A stretch of DNA of 10,360 nucleotides, taken from positions 1 through 10,360 of the forward strand of contig NZ_CATWFF010000069.1 of NCBI RefSeq assembly GCF_958350005.1, in the 5' to 3' direction. The notes below the pieces were generated by a model. That model was not told where the DNA came from, did not search any database, and was given only the letters and a program-made list of their open reading frames with translations. Position 1 is the stretch's first letter. Every line of letters begins with the position of its first letter. Below, piece after piece: positions 6,838 to 10,360 of the stretch. A program made the translations under genes and the position numbers. Source of the DNA: an uncultured Megasphaera sp. (lineage in GTDB: Bacteria; Bacillota; Negativicutes; Veillonellales; Megasphaeraceae).

Positions 6838-8119
6838 GAAGTCTCCTCCTTACAGCCAGGCCATGAGCCTGCAGCCCTTCTACGTTGGCAAACTGAATGA
6901 CTTTTTCTGCAACATTTTCAAAAGCTTCTTTATTATACTGAAGGAGGCTGCTTCTCTTGACAAAATCATACACGCCCAGAGGAGACGAAAAGGCAGCCGT
7001 CCCCATTGTCGGCAGCGTATGATTCGGTCCGGCAATATAATCGCCAATTGGTTCTGTCGTATACGTTCCCAGGAAAATAGCCCCGGCATTGACGATCTGC
7101 GGCACATATTGTTCCGGCTGTTCAAATTCAATTTCCAAGTGTTCCGGTGCAATGAGATTCATGATTTCCACAGCCTGCTTGTGGTCTTTGGTGACAAAAA
7201 TCTTGGCGTAATTTTCAATGGAAGCGCCGGCAATTTCCTTTCGCGGCAGTTCTTCCAGCTGCCGTTTGACTTCTCCTTCGACCTTTTTGGCAAATGCCGC
7301 ATCTGGCGTAACCAGAAAGACAGCAGCCCGCCGGTCATGTTCGGCCTGAGCCAAAAGGTCCGCAGCCACCCACACGGGATTGGCTGATCCATCGGCCAGG
7401 ACGCCGACTTCGCTGGGGCCGGCAATCATGTCAATGCCGACAGTACCAAATACAAGGCGCTTGGCCATGGCCACATAGGCGTTGCCAGGGCCGACGATTT
7501 TAAATACAGGCGGAATCGATTCCGTGCCGAATGCTGCGGCAGCAATCCCCTGAGCGCCGCCGACTTTATAGATTTCCGTTGCTCCTGCTACATGAGCAGC
7601 AGCCAGAATATAGGGGTTTACCGAGCCATCTTTAGCCGGTGGCGTAAAGACGGCAATAGACGGAACGCCGGCAACATGAGCTGGAATCGTATCCATCAGA
7701 ACGGTAGACGGATAAGCCGCCGTGCCGCCTGGTACGTAAACGCCGACTCGCTGAATAGGCGTAAACTTGGCTCCCAGACGTACGCCGGGACGGAACGTAT
7801 CTATCCAGGTCTTTTCTACCTGGCGCTGATGATAGGTCCGGATATTTCCGGCAGTTTCTTCCAATACGGCCATAAAATCGGCGCCGACTTGTTCGACAGC
7901 CTTATCTATTTCTGCCTGTGTCACCAGGAAGGAATCAAGATGGACGCCATCAAACCGTTCGGTCAGTTCCCGCACGGCTGTATCGCCCTGTTCCTGCACA
8001 GCCTGCAGAATATCTTCTACACTCTTGCGTATTTCTGCACTTTCCGACTGATTCCGCTTCGTAATGCGGCGTATATCGCGGAGCGTCAGCCCCTGTTCCG
8101 GTACAGTAATCCATTCCAT
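6830..8119 (-). CDS. hisD: Histidinol dehydrogenase
   Basis: A 429-residue zinc- and NAD-dependent enzyme that oxidises L-histidinol through histidinaldehyde to L-histidine, the last two chemical steps. The catalytic Glu-His pair E326/H327 lies in APEHLE, and the zinc ligands are Q258 and H261 (LAQAEHD), D360 (GDYIAGPNH) and H419 (QAHGLAVRRR); these fall almost exactly where the E. coli enzyme has them. Other family blocks are VGVYVPGGTAAYPS (125-138), KVGGAQGIAAAAFGT (185-199), KIVGPGNAYV (207-216) and DMIAGPSEVGVLAD (230-243). The ATG at 8119 is 16 bases after the hisG stop, with GAGGGGGAAG between them. Length and motif spacing are normal. Confidence 0.98.
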   Translation of the reverse strand: MEWITVPEQGLTLRDIRRITKRNQSESAEIRKSVEDILQAVQEQGDTAVRELTERFDGVHLDSFLVTQAEIDKAVEQVGADFMAVLEETAGNIRTYHQRQVEKTWIDTFRPGVRLGAKFTPIQRVGVYVPGGTAAYPSTVLMDTIPAHVAGVPSIAVFTPPAKDGSVNPYILAAAHVAGATEIYKVGGAQGIAAAAFGTESIPPVFKIVGPGNAYVAMAKRLVFGTVGIDMIAGPSEVGVLADGSANPVWVAADLLAQAEHDRRAAVFLVTPDAAFAKKVEGEVKRQLEELPRKEIAGASIENYAKIFVTKDHKQAVEIMNLIAPEHLEIEFEQPEQYVPQIVNAGAIFLGTYTTEPIGDYIAGPNHTLPTMGTAAFSSPLGVYDFVKRSSLLQYNKEAFENVAEKVIQFANVEGLQAHGLAVRRRLHE

Positions 8120-8135
8120 ACATCTTCCCCCTCAG

Positions 8136-8771
8136 TTATGCTTCCATTTCTTTTTGCTGAATTACAGTCATCAGTTTCTTTATTTCTTCATACTTCATTT
8201 TAAACGACACGGGATTACAGATCATGCGGGCACTGAAATCCATGAAATATTCCAGCACTTCCAGGCCATTAGCCCGCAGGGTATTGCCTGTTTCCACAAT
8301 ATCGACAATGACGTCGGACAAGCCGACAAGCGGTGCCAGTTCGACAGAACCATTTAATTTAATAATATCCACACTGTGATGGTTCTGTTCAAAATGACTC
8401 CGCGCAATACGCGGATACTTTGTACCAATCGTAATGCGCTTGGTCATGTCCACAGGCTTTCCGGCAATGCCGGCAACAGCCATGCGGCAGCGGCCAATGC
8501 CCAGATCCAGTACTTCGTATACGTCTGCATCCGGTGCTTCTTCTACGAGCACATCTTCACCGACAATGCCGACATCAGCCGCACCGCGTTCCACATATAC
8601 GGCCACATCAGGCGACTTGACCAGCGTAACCTTCAGGAGACCTTTGCTGTCTTCAAAAATAAGCTTGCGGCTGTCCAGAGAATAGGTTGGAAAATCATAG
8701 CCGCTTTCCTGCAGGTACGTCATGACCGCTTTATGAATACGCCCTTTGGCGAGCGCAATATGAATTGCCAT
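8136..8771 (-). CDS. hisG: ATP phosphoribosyltransferase, short catalytic form
   Basis: A 211-residue HisG of the short type, which catalyses the first and committed step, joining ATP and PRPP to phosphoribosyl-ATP. It has the two-lobed periplasmic-binding-like fold: ALAKGRI (6-12), DVGIVGEDVLVE (66-77), GTKYP (116-120), NGSVELAPLVGL (140-151), and the PRPP-binding loop within DVIVDIVETGNTLRANGL (153-170). The C-terminal ACT-like regulatory domain of long HisG (about 80 residues) is absent. Short HisG is inactive alone and needs HisZ, whose gene is directly upstream; the hetero-octamer also carries the histidine feedback site. Only one base separates it from the hisZ stop, and AAGGGGG inside hisZ serves as its ribosome binding site. 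Confidence 0.98.
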   Translation of the reverse strand: MAIHIALAKGRIHKAVMTYLQESGYDFPTYSLDSRKLIFEDSKGLLKVTLVKSPDVAVYVERGAADVGIVGEDVLVEEAPDADVYEVLDLGIGRCRMAVAGIAGKPVDMTKRITIGTKYPRIARSHFEQNHHSVDIIKLNGSVELAPLVGLSDVIVDIVETGNTLRANGLEVLEYFMDFSARMICNPVSFKMKYEEIKKLMTVIQQKEMEA

Positions 8772-8772
8772 G

Positions 8773-9990
8773 TTACAGCCCCCTTACCAGTTCTTCCAAT
8801 TCCACAGCCGTCAGTTCTTTGCCATCTTTATAATACGAACCATTCCGATAAATGGCATGAATGCTGTAATCGCGGCTGTCAATGAAGGAAGAATCGGGAT
8901 ATGCCGCAACGCGGAACCCCAGGGACCGCCAGTACATCAGATCGCGGATAACGGTCTGATCCGCTTTGGTATACGATACGACGAGCTGGAACGACGGTTC
9001 TGTATGAGCCAGCAGGCCGGCGTCACTCATATATTCATAGAGCAAATTAATATTCATGCCAAACCCGCAGGCCGGCCGGTCTACGCCAAACTGCGCAGAT
9101 AACGTATCATACCGCCCGCCATCAATGACATCATACAAAGCGCCGTCAATATATACTTTAAAGACCGTATCCGTATAGTAATCCAGTTTGCTGGCAAAGC
9201 CGAAGTCCAGCTGCACTTTATCAGCAAAACCGGCATACAGAATATAATCGTATACCCGTTCCAGCCGGGACAGCGCGTTGAGCATGCCGCTGTTAATGCT
9301 GTATTCTCTCGCCTTGCTGAGAGTCTGCGCATAGGGACCAAATAAAACGGGCAGCGCTTCCAGCGCCCGCCGGGCGTCGCTGTTTAATGCCAGCGAGGCT
9401 ACATACCGCCGCAGCGCAACCAGATTCCGGTCAGACAAGTACTCCCGAAGCTGCATTTTTTCCTGCTCCGACAGGGGCAGTCCGTCAAACAGTGCCTGTG
9501 TATAGGCAGCCGTTCCCATATCAATGCGGATCTGTTCCACACCGACGGCCTTTAACACTTCGGCAGCCATGACGATGACTTCGCCGTCGCATTCCGGACT
9601 GGAATCGCCCAGAATTTCAATGCCTCCCTGCAGAAAATCCTTGCCGTATGTAGAGCGGCCAAAATATTCGCGAAATACAGTGCTGACATAGCCAAATTTA
9701 AGCAGCTGGTTCGACCGTGGAAATTCACGGGCTGCTGTTTCTACCAGCGGCAGCGTAACATCGGGACGCAAAACGAGAACCCGTCCGTCTGTATCAATGG
9801 TCTTGACCATCTGCTGACGCAGATGAGGGAAAAAGTGCTGGTATACATCATAATCTTCAAAACTCGGCGTTTCAATAATTTTACAGCCGTGGTTCATAAT
9901 GACAGAAACAATCTTGCCCTGAATTCGGTCATAATTTCGCATTTCATCATGGTGGAGCATCTTCACTCCATCCAATGTATTGTGTTTCAC
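8773..9990 (-). CDS. hisZ: ATP phosphoribosyltransferase regulatory subunit (HisRS-like paralogue)
   Basis: A class II histidyl-tRNA-synthetase-like protein of 405 residues without the anticodon-binding domain; it activates short HisG and takes part in histidine feedback. Seen are LRPDVTLPLVE (74-84), the motif-2 region TVFREYFGRS (104-113), QGGIEILG (121-128), the histidine-site stretch YYTDTVFKVYI (271-281) and GGRYD (291-295). I place the start at a GTG (9988-9990) because AAGGAGG (9998-10004) lies seven bases before it and the conserved NTLDG...MRNYDRIQGKI region begins there. An in-frame ATG at 10062 would add 24 residues of non-conserved sequence, and it lies inside the palindromic promoter-operator, upstream of the predicted transcript start. 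It is the first gene of the operon. True HisRS is less likely: the partner hisG is short and adjacent. Confidence 0.95.
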   Translation of the reverse strand: MKHNTLDGVKMLHHDEMRNYDRIQGKIVSVIMNHGCKIIETPSFEDYDVYQHFFPHLRQQMVKTIDTDGRVLVLRPDVTLPLVETAAREFPRSNQLLKFGYVSTVFREYFGRSTYGKDFLQGGIEILGDSSPECDGEVIVMAAEVLKAVGVEQIRIDMGTAAYTQALFDGLPLSEQEKMQLREYLSDRNLVALRRYVASLALNSDARRALEALPVLFGPYAQTLSKAREYSINSGMLNALSRLERVYDYILYAGFADKVQLDFGFASKLDYYTDTVFKVYIDGALYDVIDGGRYDTLSAQFGVDRPACGFGMNINLLYEYMSDAGLLAHTEPSFQLVVSYTKADQTVIRDLMYWRSLGFRVAAYPDSSFIDSRDYSIHAIYRNGSYYKDGKELTAVELEELVRGL

Positions 9991-9997
9991 GCGATGA

Positions 9998-10004
9998 CCT
10001 CCTT
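9998..10004 (-). promoter_or_regulatory. Ribosome binding site that fixes the hisZ start
   Basis: AAGGAGG on the minus strand lies seven bases before the GTG at 9990. It is the best Shine-Dalgarno match in the leader and selects this GTG over the upstream in-frame ATG. Confidence 0.88.
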
Positions 10005-10052
10005 TTTCTATCTCTCTTTTCTTTATTTCGGTAAAGTAATAAAGAAAGCAGC

Positions 10053-10071
10053 TGTGGTACATTGTACCACA
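10053..10071. promoter_or_regulatory. Perfect 19-bp palindrome, probable operator of the his operon
   Basis: The plus strand reads TGTGGTACATTGTACCACA: nine-base arms that are exact reverse complements around one central base. It is 63 bases ahead of the hisZ GTG and covers the predicted -10 element. Perfect odd-length symmetry of this kind is typical of a site for a dimeric repressor. TrpR-like YerC/HisR proteins have been proposed as histidine regulators in Gram-positive bacteria, so one of these is a natural candidate, but I cannot identify the regulator from the window. As RNA it would make only a 7-bp stem with a three-base loop and no U-tract, so it is not a convincing terminator. Confidence 0.72.
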
Positions 10072-10089
10072 AAGCAGGAAAAATAAAAA
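10061..10089 (-). promoter_or_regulatory. Predicted hisZ operon promoter (extended -10)
   Basis: On the minus strand TGGTACAAT (10061-10069) gives an extended -10: the TG at 10068-10069 precedes TACAAT, which matches TATAAT at five of six positions. The -35 region at 17-base spacing (10084-10089, TTTTTA) is weak, which suits an extended -10 promoter, and the bases upstream are very AT-rich. Predicted transcription begins near 10053-10054, giving a leader of about 64 bases. The -10 is wholly inside the palindrome, so a protein bound there should block RNA polymerase. Confidence 0.6.
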
Positions 10090-10128
10090 TACCTTTTACA
10101 GAAAAACCCTGCCTTTTTTATAGAAACC

Positions 10129-10335
10129 TTACACATCCTCTTCAGCAGTCTTCAGAATTTTACGGACTGCCTTTTCAAATTTAGGCCGCGGAATCATCAC
10201 GCGATGTCCACAACCGCAGCAGCGAATGACAAAATCCACGCCAATACGCATGACTTCCCACTCATTCGTTCCACACGGATGGGCTTTCTTCATCTGTACG
10301 ACGTCACCTACATGATAACGGACAAAATTGGCCAT
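10129..10335 (-). CDS. DUF951 family small protein
   Basis: A 68-residue protein that matches the DUF951 (YyzM-like) family of the Bacillota by its blocks VGDVVQMKKAHPCGTNEWEV (9-28), the cysteine group at C39, C40 and C42 (RCCGCGHRVM), and the ending PRPKFEKAVRKIL (49-61). C21 with C39, C40 and C42 could bind a metal, and the beta-rich start resembles a small nucleic-acid-binding fold; both points are inference and the family has no settled function. It has no signal peptide or membrane segment, so it should be cytoplasmic. The ATG at 10335 follows an AGAGGTG ribosome binding site. It is on the same strand as the his operon, 138 bases upstream of hisZ, with no clear terminator between, so some read-through into his is possible. 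Confidence 0.92.
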   Translation of the reverse strand: MANFVRYHVGDVVQMKKAHPCGTNEWEVMRIGVDFVIRCCGCGHRVMIPRPKFEKAVRKILKTAEEDV

Positions 10336-10360
10336 ATACTCACACCTCTTTATCTTAATC

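Noticed and set aside
7592..8203. A 203-codon plus-strand open frame opposite hisD and the end of hisG
   Set aside because: Antisense to conserved coding sequence, with no recognisable domain in its translation; a shadow frame.
8773..9990. Histidyl-tRNA synthetase (hisS) instead of hisZ
   Set aside because: The C-terminal anticodon-binding domain is missing, and the gene abuts a short-form hisG that needs HisZ.
10053..10071. Palindrome as a Rho-independent terminator of the DUF951 gene
   Set aside because: The stem is about 7 bp with a three-base loop and is followed on the minus strand by GCTGCTTTC, not a U-tract. The match to an extended -10 makes a promoter-operator role more likely.
10101..10120. 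A-rich/T-rich pairing after the DUF951 stop as a terminator
   Set aside because: The possible stem is only about five A-U pairs around a GGCAGGG loop, too weak to support.
9991..10128. T-box riboswitch or His-rich leader peptide ahead of hisZ
   Set aside because: The predicted leader is about 64 bases, too short for a T-box. I see no T-box motif, no run of His codons and no terminator/antiterminator pair.

Overview
The window holds one long, tightly packed gene set, all on the minus strand, so it reads from right to left. Its core is a nearly complete L-histidine biosynthesis operon in the order hisZ-hisG-hisD-hisC-hisB-hisH-hisA-hisF-hisIE, followed nine bases later by a HAD-superfamily phosphatase-like gene. 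Upstream (right edge) is a small DUF951-family gene. Downstream (left edge), after a stem-loop, is an enolase-superfamily dipeptide epimerase gene.

Organism: the short, HisZ-dependent form of HisG, the DUF951 protein, the strong GGAGG-type ribosome binding sites and a base composition near half G+C point to the Bacillota. A Negativicutes member of the Megasphaera/Veillonella type is my best guess. This is inference from style, not proof.

Layout: 10129-10335 DUF951 protein; 9991-10128 intergenic control region with a perfect 19-bp palindrome that contains an extended -10 promoter; 2368-9990 nine his genes with gaps of 1 to 16 bases or overlaps of 1 to 8 bases; 1240-2358 HAD hydrolase; 1119-1239 intergenic region with a 39-base stem-loop; 24-1118 L-Ala-D/L-Glu epimerase-type gene. 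No stretch above 300 bases lacks a gene. I saw no tRNA, rRNA, transposon, CRISPR array or phage gene.

How the genes work together: HisG with HisZ joins PRPP and ATP; HisIE removes pyrophosphate and opens the ring; HisA isomerises; HisH and HisF make imidazole glycerol phosphate and AICAR; HisB dehydrates; HisC transaminates; HisD oxidises histidinol to histidine. The one step with no recognised enzyme here is histidinol-phosphate phosphatase, between HisC and HisD. The HAD gene that closes the operon is the obvious candidate. The two observations most worth following are this candidate and the palindrome over the hisZ promoter, which suggests repressor control instead of a T-box or leader-peptide attenuator.
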